Source: Pseudevernia furfuracea (lineage: Eukaryota > Ascomycota > Lecanoromycetes > Lecanorales > Parmeliaceae). Taken from it: a stretch of 64,000 nucleotides of DNA. Below, one piece after another: positions 23,008 to 34,600 of the stretch. The notes beneath the pieces are model-generated. The model made no database searches. It was not told where the DNA came from and was given only the letters and a program-made list of their open reading frames with translations. The first letter of the stretch is position 1; each line of letters begins with the position of its first letter. A program made the position numbers and the translations under genes. The stretch covers positions 930,001 to 994,000 of the forward strand of contig JAIUPT010000021.1 in assembly GCA_022315425.1 (NCBI GenBank), read 5' to 3'.

Positions 23008-26000
23008 ATGTCCATCGATTTTCCCAAGGAAGAGGAGGCGGTACTGAAGTGGTGGAAGGAGATCAAGGCCTTCGAAACACAGGTCGAGCTCTCCAAGGGC
23101 AAAAGTATGAGGTACCAGCCATGTGCGCAATCCGTAGCAACGCTGATTCATATAGAACCCTACACATTCTACGATGGTCCTCCTTTCGCGACAGGCCTGC
23201 CCCATTACGGGCACTTGCTCTCATCAACTATCAAAGACATTATCCCACGATACTGGTCAATGAAAGGGCGTTACGTGGAAAGGAGATTCGGCTGGGATAC
23301 GCATGGGGTGCCAATTGAATATGAAATAGACAAGAAGCTGGGGCTCTCAGGCAAAGATGCGGTGGAGAAGATCGGAATAAAAGCATACAATGCAGAATGC
23401 CGAGCTATCGTCATGAAATTTGCAACAGAGTGGAGACAGACTATTGAACGCTTGGGCCGGTGGATCGACTTCGACAACGATTACAAGGTCAGCGAGCCTG
23501 GACCCTCACGCAGATGATATTACTTACTGACAGCAGTGACATTAGACCATGGACCCTTCGTTCATGGAGTCGGTCTGGTGGGTTTTCTCAGAGTTGTACA
23601 AAAAGGATCTCGTCTATAAAGGTTACCGTGTCATGCCCTACTCAACGGCTCTCAATACACCACTCAGCAATTTCGAAGCCCAACAGAACTACAAAGACAC
23701 CCAAGATCCTGCCGTTGTGGTTACATTCCCTCTGCTCAGTGACCCTAATACATGCCTTCTGGCCTGGACAACAACTCCATGGACACTGCCCTCTCACACA
23801 ACACTTGCGGCCCACCCTGACTTCGAATACGTCAAGATCTTGGATGGAAAATCCAAGAAAAATTACATCCTACTCGAAGCGCTCATGAAGACATTATACA
23901 AGGACCCAAAGAAGGCAGAATACCGCATCATGGAACGTATAAAGGGGAAAGACATGCTGGGCTGGAAGTACGAACCGCCATTTGACTATTTCTACGAAGA
24001 ATTCAAAGACTATGGGTTTAAAGTGCTCAATGCTACCTACGTGACGGCCGACAGCGGTGTTGGAATTGTTCACCAGTCTCCTGCGTTCGGAGACGAGGAC
24101 TACAAAGTAGCTTTCGAGGCCGGAGTCATCAATGATAAACGCCTGCCTCCAAACCCAGTTGATGAAAAGGGTTTGTTCACCGCAGAAGTACCCGACTTCC
24201 AAGGCCAACATGTCAAAGCCGCCGACAAGGCCATCATTAAATATCTAAAAGGAACTGGTCGCTTGATCGTAGATTCTCAATTCACTCACAGCTACCCATT
24301 CTGTTGGCGGTCAGACACACCTCTGATCTACAAGGCCGTTCCTGCATGGTTCGTGAAGGTCCCCGACCTCGTTCCTACTATGCTAGAAAACATCGAAAAG
24401 TCGCATTGGGTGCCCAATTTCGTGAAAGAAAATCGATTTGGCAGTTGGATTGCTAATGCTCGAGATTGGAACGTGTCACGGAATCGATATTGGGGTACTC
24501 CTATGCCGGTATGGGCGAGTACGGACTTCGAAGAAGTTGTCTGCGTCAGCAGCATAGAGGAGCTCAAGAAGCTGAGTGGCTTTGAGGGCGAGCTATTGGA
24601 TATCCATCGGGACAAGGTAGACCACATCACCATCCCCAGCAAGCAAGGCAAAGGCGATCTACGGCGCGTTGACGAAGTCTTTGATTGCTGGTTTGAATCC
24701 GGCAGCATGCCCTACGCGTCGTCTCATTATCCCTTTGAGAATCAAGAGACTTTCAAGGCTTCCTTCCCTGGTGACTTCATCGCAGAAGGCCTCGACCAGA
24801 CACGTGGATGGTTCTACACCTTGACTGTTTTGGGCAATCATCTTTTTGGCTGCTCTCCATTCAAGAATTGCATCGTCAATGGCATCGTTCTTGCCAATGA
24901 CGGTAAGAAAATGTCTAAGCGACTGAAGAATTACCCTGATCCTTCGTTGATCATAGATCAGTACGGCTCGGATGCTTTGCGACTGTATCTCATCAACTCG
25001 CCTGTCGTCCGCGCCGAGACTCTCCGCTTTGATGAAAAGGGCGTCAGAGAAGTCGTTGCGAAAGTGTTGCTTCCGCTGTGGAATTGCTATAGGTTCTTTT
25101 CAGAACAGGCTTTGCTTCTCAAGAAAGTCGAAAAAGTTGACTTTGTGTTCGATCCCAAATCGGAGTCAAGCAATACTAATGTGATGGATAAATGGATCTT
25201 GGCAAGCTGCCAGAGCTTGCTCAAGTTTACCAATGAAGAGATGGCCGCATACCGGCTGTACACAGTCGTGCCCAATCTGCTTGGGCTGATTGACAGTACT
25301 ACGAATTGGTACATTCGGTTCAACCGGCGGCGCCTAAAAGGCGAATTTGGCATTGAAGATACCCAGCGAGCGTTGAATACCCTGTTCGGGGTTTTGTACA
25401 TTCTAGTTCGAGCCCTGGCACCTTTCACACCCTTTCTCACAGACAACATCTACCAGCGATTACTACCTCACATTCCAGAATCCGAACGAGCGAAGGATCC
25501 TCGAAGCGTGCATTTCCTCGATTTCCCGGAGGTCAGAGAAGAGCTCTTTGATGAAGACGTCGAACGTCGGGTTGGCCGCATGCAAAAAGTCATTGAGCTC
25601 GGCAGAGTCTCGAGAGAACGAAGGACCATTGGCCTCAAGCAACCACTCAAGACCCTCGTCGTCATTCATCCAGACGAGACGTATCTCTCCGATGTCCATT
25701 CCCTGGAATCGTACATCTGCGAAGAACTCAACATCCACGAGCTCATCCTCTCCTCTAACGAAGACAGATATAACGTCCAGTACAGCGTCACAGCCGACTG
25801 GCCTTCTCTTGGCAAGAAGCTCAAGAAGGAGGCTCAAAAAGTTAAGAAAGCCCTTCCCAATCTCACGAGTGACGAAGTGCGTGAGTTTGTTAAGAACAAA
25901 ACCATCACAGTTGCTGGCATTGAATTAGACAAGGAAGACTTGATTGTTAAACGCGGCCTTGGCGACGACGAAGGGACCAACTTCTACGAAACCAACACCG

Positions 26001-26356
26001 ATAATGACGTTCTCATTCTGCTAGACACAACACTTTACCCCTCCTTAGTCCACGAAGGAATAGCCCGCGAAGTCATCAACCGGGTACAACAGCTACGCAA
26101 AAAAGCCAAGTTGGTGCCTACAGATGATGTGAAGATGGAATATAAGTTGTTGAGCGATCCAGAGGATATCGGTATTGAACAGGTATTTGAGGGGCACGGG
26201 AAAACGTTCGAGAAAGCTCTGAGGAGACCGCTCGATAAGCATGTGGTAACGCAGTTTGAGGGGAAGGTCCCTGAAGGGGACGTCGATGTTGTGCTGGTGG
26301 AGGAGGAGCAAGAGGTGCAGAAGGCCCGGTTTTTGTTGAGATTGGTGAAGCTCTAG
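23008..26356 (+). CDS. ILS1: Cytoplasmic isoleucyl-tRNA synthetase
   Basis: Class I aminoacyl-tRNA synthetase that charges tRNA-Ile in the cytosol. Three exons (23008-23104, 23156-23487, 23546-26356) give 1,079 residues, the usual eukaryotic length. The HIGH-class motif reads HYGH in GLPHYGHLLSSTIKD, after PYTFYDGPPFATG. The KMSKS motif is KKMSKRLKNYPDP. WDTHGVPIEYEIDKKLG and the editing-domain segment TTPWTLPSHTTLAAHPDFEY are present. The C-terminal anticodon-binding and appended regions are complete. There is no mitochondrial targeting peptide: the protein starts MSIDFPKEEEAVLKWWKE, typical of the cytosolic form. The first intron splits the GKKPYTF codon run with a GTATGA donor. Nothing is abnormal. 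Confidence 0.97.
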
Positions 26357-26639
26357 AACCAGTAGATGAGATAGCTGAGAGGATGACGTTCAAGATAAAG
26401 AAGCGCGCGTTGCTATCCTAGGTTTTAAGCCATGATACGATAGAGATAGCAGAATCGCATGCAACAGCTCCTCAACTCAGTCACTCGATGTGGGTAAAAC
26501 AGCATTGGGTCTCATGGTCTGCTATCTATGCAATCATAACTCGTCAAGGTGCTGCCAAACGTGTGTCCAAATCTCGCCCTCGGCCTACTGGGGGCTCCGT
26601 GGCAAATGTGCTGTCCTTCCTGTCCGCTCATCCGACAAC

Positions 26640-26948
26640 CTAGTTGCCTGCCGTCGATTTCTCGCCTCCTCCTGGTGTCATTCCTTGGCTTCCGGATCCA
26701 CTCCCTGGAGCATCTTTCATCTCACTAATGCCTTCTGGAAGTGGTGCAGCTTTGCTGGAGCGGTCGACGCCGGAGGAAACTGGTCCCTAGAAAAGAAACA
26801 GGGTTTCAGAGCAAGCAGTGACAGAAGAGGAGGGGCTAATCTTACATCTGAGTCGCCTTTAGGGTCACCGGCGATCTTATTCTCGCCGGACTCTATTGCG
26901 TTGTCGCTGGCCACGGTGGCCGTCGTCGTATTCTCCTCCACGAGGCAT
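26640..26948 (-). CDS. Small hydrophilic fungal protein, apparent frameshift near the start
   Basis: Not assigned a function. The last exon (26786-26640) reads GPVSSGVDRSSKAAPLPEG through GSGSGSQGMTP and ends STAGN. It joins in phase, across a 59-nt intron (GTAAGA donor, TTCTAG acceptor), to an exon reading ASDNAIESGENKIAGDPKG then DSD. This looks like a small glycine- and serine-rich hydrophilic protein of about 80 residues. The only nearby ATG (26948) begins MPRGGEYDDG in a frame one base out of register with the rest. No GT-AG intron can correct it. Either one base is missing or extra between about 26,890 and 26,948, by assembly error or real mutation, or the true start lies upstream in an exon I cannot see. 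It is divergent from SFI1. Confidence 0.5.
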
Positions 26949-27908
26949 GGTATCTGGATTTTGGTATTGAATATGATGGTATGAGGATAGTATTGACAGT
27001 CGAGGTTCAAATGAGTTTTGAAATCTGAATTGTCTTGTTGTAATGTGCTCGTGGCTTTCAAGCAAAGTTGCGCACTTACGTCATTATGACAGTACCCGAT
27101 TGGAGAGCTGAGGTATTTTTTTGTATTGCGCCTGCACGAGAATGGGACACTTCATAGCCACGCACAGATGTATCGAGGGAACATTCGGTCAAAGCATGGA
27201 ACTAGGAGGCAGCTCATTTTCGTTTTGCAGCAGCCTTAGAGGCACGTTAGCGTTGGAATGCCTGCGAATCGAGGACAGCATACAGTGTAGCACTCCTTGA
27301 GCTTCAAGAATTCAGTGAGACATTTGTCCTTGTAGATCCCATTAAAATCTTGCGCTATACATCGTCCAAATACGGAGCTCTGCGGCGCTTAGCGATGTAG
27401 ACAGTAGACTCTGCATATAAGGATTTTGTACCTCGGCGGAGCACTTGGCTACGGCCTCAGCAAATCTCTCAATTGGTCTTGTTCTTCCGGGCATTTTCGG
27501 TCGCGGTCTCCAATCAAGACCAGGTAAGCCAAAGAGTAGCAGGTCGGTTGCAGATAATAGAGTAGGAGAAAAATGGGGTTGAGGTCGGTTTCGTCAATAA
27601 AAAAAAGAAGCACCGCAACATTTAATACGAAGATTTACGGAGTAAAGATCTCCGCCAAACAGTCAATATCGCACTAGTAGCCCTAGCCCTACTCTACAGC
27701 TGAGTCGCAACACCAAACGCGAGATAGCCGCCGCGCGCTATGAAAGGACTCGAACAACATCAACATGTTTGTCGCAAACATCCATTTACTATGAGAGAAC
27801 GAGCTCACGAATTGCTATGAAGTATTGTGTTGCTTATTGTTATACCACAGATTGTTCAACCACCTTCATGCCTTCAGAATCCACGCGTGGTAGGCGCCGA
27901 TACTGTCG
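26949..27908. promoter_or_regulatory. Divergent upstream region of the small gene and SFI1
   Basis: 960 bp without a supported gene. It contains an A-rich run near 27,600. The palindrome CCACGCGTGG at 27881-27890, just upstream of the SFI1 start codon, is listed separately. Confidence 0.5.
27881..27890. promoter_or_regulatory. ACGCGT (MCB-like) palindrome before SFI1
   Basis: CCACGCGTGG contains the ACGCGT core bound by MBF in yeasts. It ends 18 bp before the SFI1 ATG, so it may lie in the 5' untranslated region. It is a single site and could occur by chance. Confidence 0.35.
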
Positions 27909-30900
27909 ATGCCTCCAGAGTCTCCACTGTCTGAACACAATAGCGCCGAGGACTCTTTCCCACTCACTGATCAGAGTATGTCTTTGAAAGTCTTCTTCGT
28001 AACGTGGCTGCGACTGACAGCGAGTAACAGATGTCGCCATTCTGTACCAAATCGTTAAATCCGCCGAGCAACATACTGATGTTGGAATCCGCCCTTTCCG
28101 CGCCATGTACGCCGCGTACGAAACCATACTCCCCCAGAATGGACTCCATCCGGATCATGATCAGATATATTTGCCCTATCTGTATAGGTTGGGAGGGAAG
28201 AGGGAGGAAGGGCAGTCCTTATACGAGAGCTTTGAGGCTCTGCTTGCGGAGCTTGGATTCCAGATCGAATTCGTCGCGGACGGGGAAGGGGTGCAAGAGG
28301 TTACAAAGAATCTCGGTGCGGAATATGGAGATGGGAGTGGAGCCAATGGACAATTGGGAGGCACTATTGGATCTAGACGAAGGCCAAGACGAGCCTCTCT
28401 CAACTCTATGTACGATGCGGAGGACGAGAGCACCAGAGCGATTCGACAACGAGATACCTCACGCGCTTCTATGTCTCGCCTCGAAATCGGCCAATCGGCG
28501 GTACTGGACACTCGACCATCAACACGAGCAAGTACAAGAAGGACAGAAAAGACAGGCGCCAATGCTCTGTTCTCGAGACCGCCAGCCGTCCAGACCAGGA
28601 GGGGTAGGCTGACGGCCGAGGAATTTGCTAAAAGTTCTCCGTACTCTCAGCGTATGCACGCAGCTGCGTCTAGTCAAGGCGACCGTCAAGGAAACGCTCA
28701 ACCGATATCCGCCGCTTCAAGGAGCAATGACCGAGATTATACGGCCTCCCCAACAGATGACCTTTCTATAAGCGCCACCGACCATGAAAACAATACCACT
28801 CAAGAGTCGGCAACTCCTCACGACCTTCAGCTGCCATATCTACTGAGCGAAAATGAGCGTTTCTATAACCCTTCGAAGACCCAGTTGCTTCGAGACGCGC
28901 ACGACTTTCACAATTACCGAATTCGCTCCGTCGCCCGTGATGCTGTCAATAAGTGGTGCTTTGCCGCGTTTCAGGCAAGAGACCAGCACGAACATATGGA
29001 ACGACTTGCAGCTGCTCACGACAAGGAGATCCTTCTTCGCCAGGCCTTTGAGCATTGGCGTCTTAGGTTACATGCGAAAAAGCAAGCCGCTGAAACCGAG
29101 CGCTTCTTCAATCGTTTGGAACAGAGAGCCACCAAAGCTCGAGATCTATTCCTGTTAGCAAAAGCATTCAGTCATTGGGCGCAGTGCACACAGGAGGAAG
29201 TCTTGCGAACATCGGATGCGCGACAGCACGTTCTTAGCATGAGATACTTCCGGGCATGGCGTGAGATCACTGTCATCAATCAACTAAAGATGCGCCGCCA
29301 AGGACTCAGAAAGTTCTTTGGGGTCTGGAAGCAGCGATATGTTCAAACCTTGAGAGACGACGTCAAGGCCGATCTAAAGCGTCATGAGAGTCTTTCGAGG
29401 AATGCCTATTGGCATTGGTTCTGGGTCTTCTGTGAGAGACGAGCCCCGGAATGGAGGGCAGGACGGCTCAAGCGAAAATATCTGTTCCAATGGGTGGCCA
29501 TCTTCAGAAGCGACGTTCGACTGAATCAGCAGGTCGAATTGCAGTCAATCAACTCGTCAATGAAGGAAATTCTGCTACCGTGGCTTGAGAAATCACGGAT
29601 TATCATTTCCGCCCGGCGAGAAGCAGCCGCCTTCAATGAGCAAAAGCGAGCTGCCTACACTCTTCAGGCTTGGAGGAAAACCGCGCAATATGCCCCGCTG
29701 GCTCGACAAGTATCCAACATGGTTGATTGGAGAGTGGCTGGTGAGACCTTTTCGACCTTTATTACTAGGTACAGATTTGAAAAGCAAGCTGAGTCCGTCA
29801 ATCGATTGCGTATTATGAGAACTGTTTGGACACAATGGAACGATCACTTGCGCTGGCAGAGCTTGGCTCACCGCATGGATGATCGCTTTTTACTCGAGTC
29901 CCTGTACAAGTGGGTTATCGCAGAACGATATACTCTGTTGCAGCGGTTGTCTGAGGAGAGACTTAAGCACCTGATTTTCTACAAATTGAAGCAGCACTGC
30001 ACACTGCGTCAAGCAGTGCGCGAGAGTGGCCGCCAAATCGTTGAGGAGACACAGAGAAAAATTTGTCTGCGGTTGTTCGTTCGCCATTGGTACTCGCAGC
30101 TGGGCTCCCACAGCCAGGATGAGCGCGTCGCCTTTGAGTTTCGTGGGCCCAAAGTAGCTCAAGATACTTTTCAGTTGTGGAGTCGAGCCTCAGAGCATGT
30201 ACGAGATCTGAGCAGCATGGCCAAACACGCCCACTTTTATTTCTCCGCAAGAAAATGCTGCAAGCGTTGGCAATCTGCAACCACTGATTCCAGGCGGCAA
30301 AAGCGTCGAAATGCCTATGTCCAAGTCAGACGAAGATCAAAGATAAAACTTGTTGCAGGGGTCCTTCGGCAATGGCGCAATATCTCTGCGCAGAACCAGG
30401 ATATGCAGCAGCAAGCCGGCCTTGTGGACCAGAATCACCTGCTGCAAATGGGCACCGACCTGTTTGATCGTTGGAGGGCACAGTCTGACCTGAGAAAGGA
30501 CCAAGACTATCAAGCAACCCAACATTACGAGAGGCGACTGCTAGAACGCCATCTCTACACCTGGATAGAACGACTCGAGGATCAAGCGAGGCTGGAGGAG
30601 ACAGCTGAGATTAATAATGAAATGCGTGTTAGAAACATTGCCTTCGGCTGGTTCAACAAGCTGCGTTTAAAAATCATCGAGCTCAAGGGCCGAGAAGCAA
30701 ATGCAGAGAATCTCAGGGCCTGGTATGAAAAGCGCCATTTTCGCAACATATTGAGACATTGGCACGATCAGGCAGCCGGAAAGCTGGATCGTCCACAGCA
30801 GGATATGACCTTCTCATCCAGAATCAAGAGGGCGAGGCCGCAAGCTGAAGCAGACGACCGCGATGGCCCGACGAGGCGAGCAGAAGACTGGACGGAATTT

Positions 30901-31173
30901 GATGTTGGTGACTGGATCCCGGCTCTCGAGGCTCAATCAAGTAGCACACCATTGCCAGGATATTTGAGTACACCCTCGAAAAGGGCAGCTCGTGCGAAAG
31001 CCCTGGTCAGAGTTTCGACGACTCCTGCAGGTACGCCATTCGAGCAGCGCCACCGCTCTCAGACTCGCTCCACACCGCGGACTTCGCGAAGAGGCGCTTT
31101 TGGGAAGTCTACTACAGCTTTAAAAGCTAGTACATTTGGGACAATAGTAGAAGACTCGCCCAGGACGCCATAA
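27909..31173 (+). CDS. SFI1: Sfi1, centrin-binding spindle pole body protein
   Basis: Sfi1 forms a long helix coated with centrin (Cdc31) and drives duplication of the spindle pole body half-bridge. A short exon (27909-27975, MPPESPLSEHNSAEDSF) joins across a 55-nt intron to 28031-31173, giving 1,069 residues. The N-terminal segment reads VAILYQIVKSAEQH and FRAMYAAYETILP. From about residue 300 to 910, some 17 to 18 centrin-binding repeats follow at roughly 30-40-residue spacing. Each centres on a hydrophobic-x-x-W core, for example AFEHWRL, YFRAWRE, FFGVWKQ, TLQAWRK, TFQLWSR, VLRQWRN, LYTWIER and ILRHWHD. The basic, serine/threonine-proline-rich tail (STTPAGTP) has likely CDK sites. The ATG at 27909 is the first after an in-frame stop. 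Confidence 0.93.
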
Positions 31174-31604
31174 AAAGACTTCTAATAAGAAAGGAAGGGG
31201 CAATAAAGGGGGTTTTGAGCAGCGTCGGAGTTGAGCGGGCGTCTTCGTAAATTTTCTTTGATGACGATGATACCCACCCGCGACGCTTTTTGGATAATAG
31301 AGTCCTCAGCGTTCATAGCGATGATACTCCGTCCATAATTCGTATTACGGGACGTACGAGTACCCATATCAACGCTAAAAGTTTGTGGTGATGCGAAGAA
31401 GAGACTTACCTTACGATTCTTAATATACCCAAGCCGCTAGGCGTGTAATTTAATTTTGATGGTCCGCACTCCGCAGCAAGCGAACGTATTAATTACAGTA
31501 TGTCAGCCCAAAACCAAATCCTTTTCAACTTTTTCATCTCCTCACTTGGTCAAACTCCGTGATTTCCTGGCTTCAGTTTAAAATTTACTGATCTCCGTGC
31601 CGAA
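31174..31604. promoter_or_regulatory. Upstream region of the AROM gene
   Basis: 431 bp between SFI1 and the AROM start. No coding feature is supported. It must hold the AROM promoter; no Gcn4/CpcA site is claimed. Confidence 0.45.
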
Positions 31605-34600
31605 ATGGAGCCTACAATCGTTCCCATCCTAAAAAGTGAAAAAGCCATCACCATTGATTACAACCTCTGGGGCTCTTATATTGCCCAAGATCTGCTCAAG
31701 AATGTTGCGTCTTCGACTTACGTTCTAATCACAGATACTAACCTTTATGATCTCTATGTGCCTTCATTTGAAAAAGCCTTCAACCATGTAGCCTCGAGTA
31801 TGAAGGCGGAAAGCCGTTTATTGACATATACCATCCCGCCTGGAGAGACTTCAAAATCGAGAACAACTAAGGCCGAGGTTGAAGACTGGATGCTGTCTGA
31901 GGAGCGGGATCCCCCCTTGGATGTGGGTTCTGATTTATTATCAATCATCTAAACGTTCTGATGCATTAAGACTCAATTCAAATGGGAAATGCTGACTTAT
32001 TCAAGACCAAATCAGTGCTTCTCGCTCTAGGCGGAGGAGTTATTGGTGACATGATTGGATTCGTTGCTGCTACTTTCAAGCGAGGTATCAGATTCGTACA
32101 GATACCCACTACGCTACTTGCTATGGTGGATTCCTCTATAGGCGGTAAAACAGCTATTGATGTACGTAGATTCCCGGACGGTTGCTTCCCGTGGGTGATG
32201 CAATTTGCAAGACTATTGGAGGGTCAAACCATGTTCTATCCCCCTCTTCCCGAGGCGTTGAATGAGATATCGACTTCAATGATAAAAAGAGATGCTGACT
32301 CTAGAACATTATTCAGACTCCTGCTGGCAAGAACCTGATCGGTGCTTTCTGGCAGGTATTGCAATCTCTAATCCGCGCACAATCCCTTATCCTAACATTT
32401 GAATTGCTAGCCTTCTAGAATATACATTGACCTCAATTTCCTCAATACCCTGCCCACACGTGAATTCATCAACGGGCTGGCCGAAGTCATAAAGGTCTGC
32501 TTCTTTTCCCTAAAAACAACCTGGTTGTTTTTGTATATGCTGACAACCTCGCAGACCGCGGCGATCTCAACGACGGCAATGTCTAAGACGAATGAGTCCA
32601 AGGGTGAGTATGAAACGATGAAGTACAAATTTGAGGCTTTGGAAGCGAATGTCAGCGTTCTGATGGCCGCTATCAAAACCACTCCAGAAGCCGGTGATGA
32701 TAGACTTTCGAGCGTTAGAGGAATATTGAAGAACATCGTTCTCGGATCAGTACAAGTGAAGGCACATGTTGTCTCAGCAGACGAAAGGGAAGGAGGTCTA
32801 AGAAACCTCCTCAATCTCGGTCATTCCATCGGTCATGGTATAGAGGGCTTACTCACGCCTGATATCTTACACGGCGAGTGTGTCGCTATTGGTATGGTGT
32901 TAGAAGCAGAACTAGCACTGCATCTGGGAGTGCTTAGTCGAGAAGCTGTCGCAAGACTCAGAAACTGTCTTGCCAACTACGGACTACCCACTTCATTAAA
33001 AGATGCTGTTGTTCGACAGCGTTCTGGCAATAAGCACTGCTCTGTGGACCAAATACTCTCGGTAATGGCTGTTGACAAGAAGAACCAGGGAAAGAAAAAG
33101 CGCATAGTGCTTCTCAGCGGCATTGGCTTTGTGCACGAGCAACAAGCAACTGTGGTTGCTGATCGAGACATACGAGATGTGCTATCCACCAGCGTCAGAA
33201 TATTGCCATCCATACCTAAAGGTGTAAAAGTATCATGTACTCCACCGGGTTCAAAGAGTATATCCAACAGAGCGCTCGTCTTGGCAGCACTTGGAAAGGG
33301 CGAGTGTCGAATTCGGAATCTACTACATTCAGTCGACACAGAGGTCATGATTGGGGCCTTGAAGACAATGAATTGTGCCTCCTTCTCCTCGGGTAAAGAT
33401 AGCAAGGGTAAATTCCTCCTGGTTACCGGCAATGGCGGAAATCTTCAAGCAAGCGAAAAGGACCTCTACATCGAGAACGCTGGCACAGCGGCACGCTTCT
33501 TGGCAACAGTTGCGATTCTTGCCAAACCAAATCAGCAAGCATTCTCCATACTGACTGGCAACAAGAGGATGAACGAAGGCCGCCCGATCAAAGACCTGGT
33601 AGACGCTCTGCGAACGAATGGATCCAGCATTGAGTGTACAGGGAAGGATGGGCACCTACCTCTCAAGATCGAAGCGGCAGAGGGCATGGAAGGCGGTGTA
33701 ATCGAATTGGATGCTAGTTTCTCATCGCAATACGTCTCATCTATATTGATGGCTGCTCCTTTTGCAAAGAAGGCTGTCACTCTTCGTCTCACAGGTGGAC
33801 CTCCGATTTCGCAGTTATACATTGATATGACTACGGCTATGATGAGAAGCTTTGGCGTCGACGTTGAGAAATCCAAAACGGAAGAACATACCTATCATAT
33901 ACCTCAGGCGGCTTACCAAAATCCCCCTGACTACGAGGTCGAGAGCGATGCTAGTTCAGCAACTTATCCTCTCGCTCTGGCTGCAATCAACAATATCACC
34001 TGTATCGTGCCTAACGTAGGCTATGGATCCCTGCAAGGCGATGCTCAATTCGCTGTCAAGGTCTTGAAACAAATGGGCTGTACCGTTGATCAGACCGAGT
34101 CCTCCACCACTGTCACAGGTCCGCCAAAAGGTACCCTCAAGCCCATACCATCTATAGACATGGAGACGATGACAGATGCCTTTCTGACGGCCTCGGTTCT
34201 GGCTGCTGTCGCTCAGGACAGGACTGGTAAATCGACGACCAAAATCACCGGCATTAAAAACCAGCACAAAAAAGAGTGTGATCGAATAGAAGCTATGGAG
34301 AAAGAATTAGCCAAGTTCGGCGTCACTTGCCGTGGATTCGAAGATGGCATTGAGATCGACGGCATAAATTGGGCGGAGCTACAAGAGCCAGCTGGCGGCA
34401 TTCATTGCTACGACGACCATAGAGTGGCGATGAGCAACAGTGTCTTGGCTACAGTTGCACCTCACGGTGCGGTCATCACCGAGAAGGAATGCGTAGGGAA
34501 GACCTGGCCTGGATGGTGGGACACACTCCGGCTATCGTTCAACGTGGAACTGGAAGGTGTGGACGTGGAGAGCCAGTCGAGGGGCAAGTCGCCGTATTCA

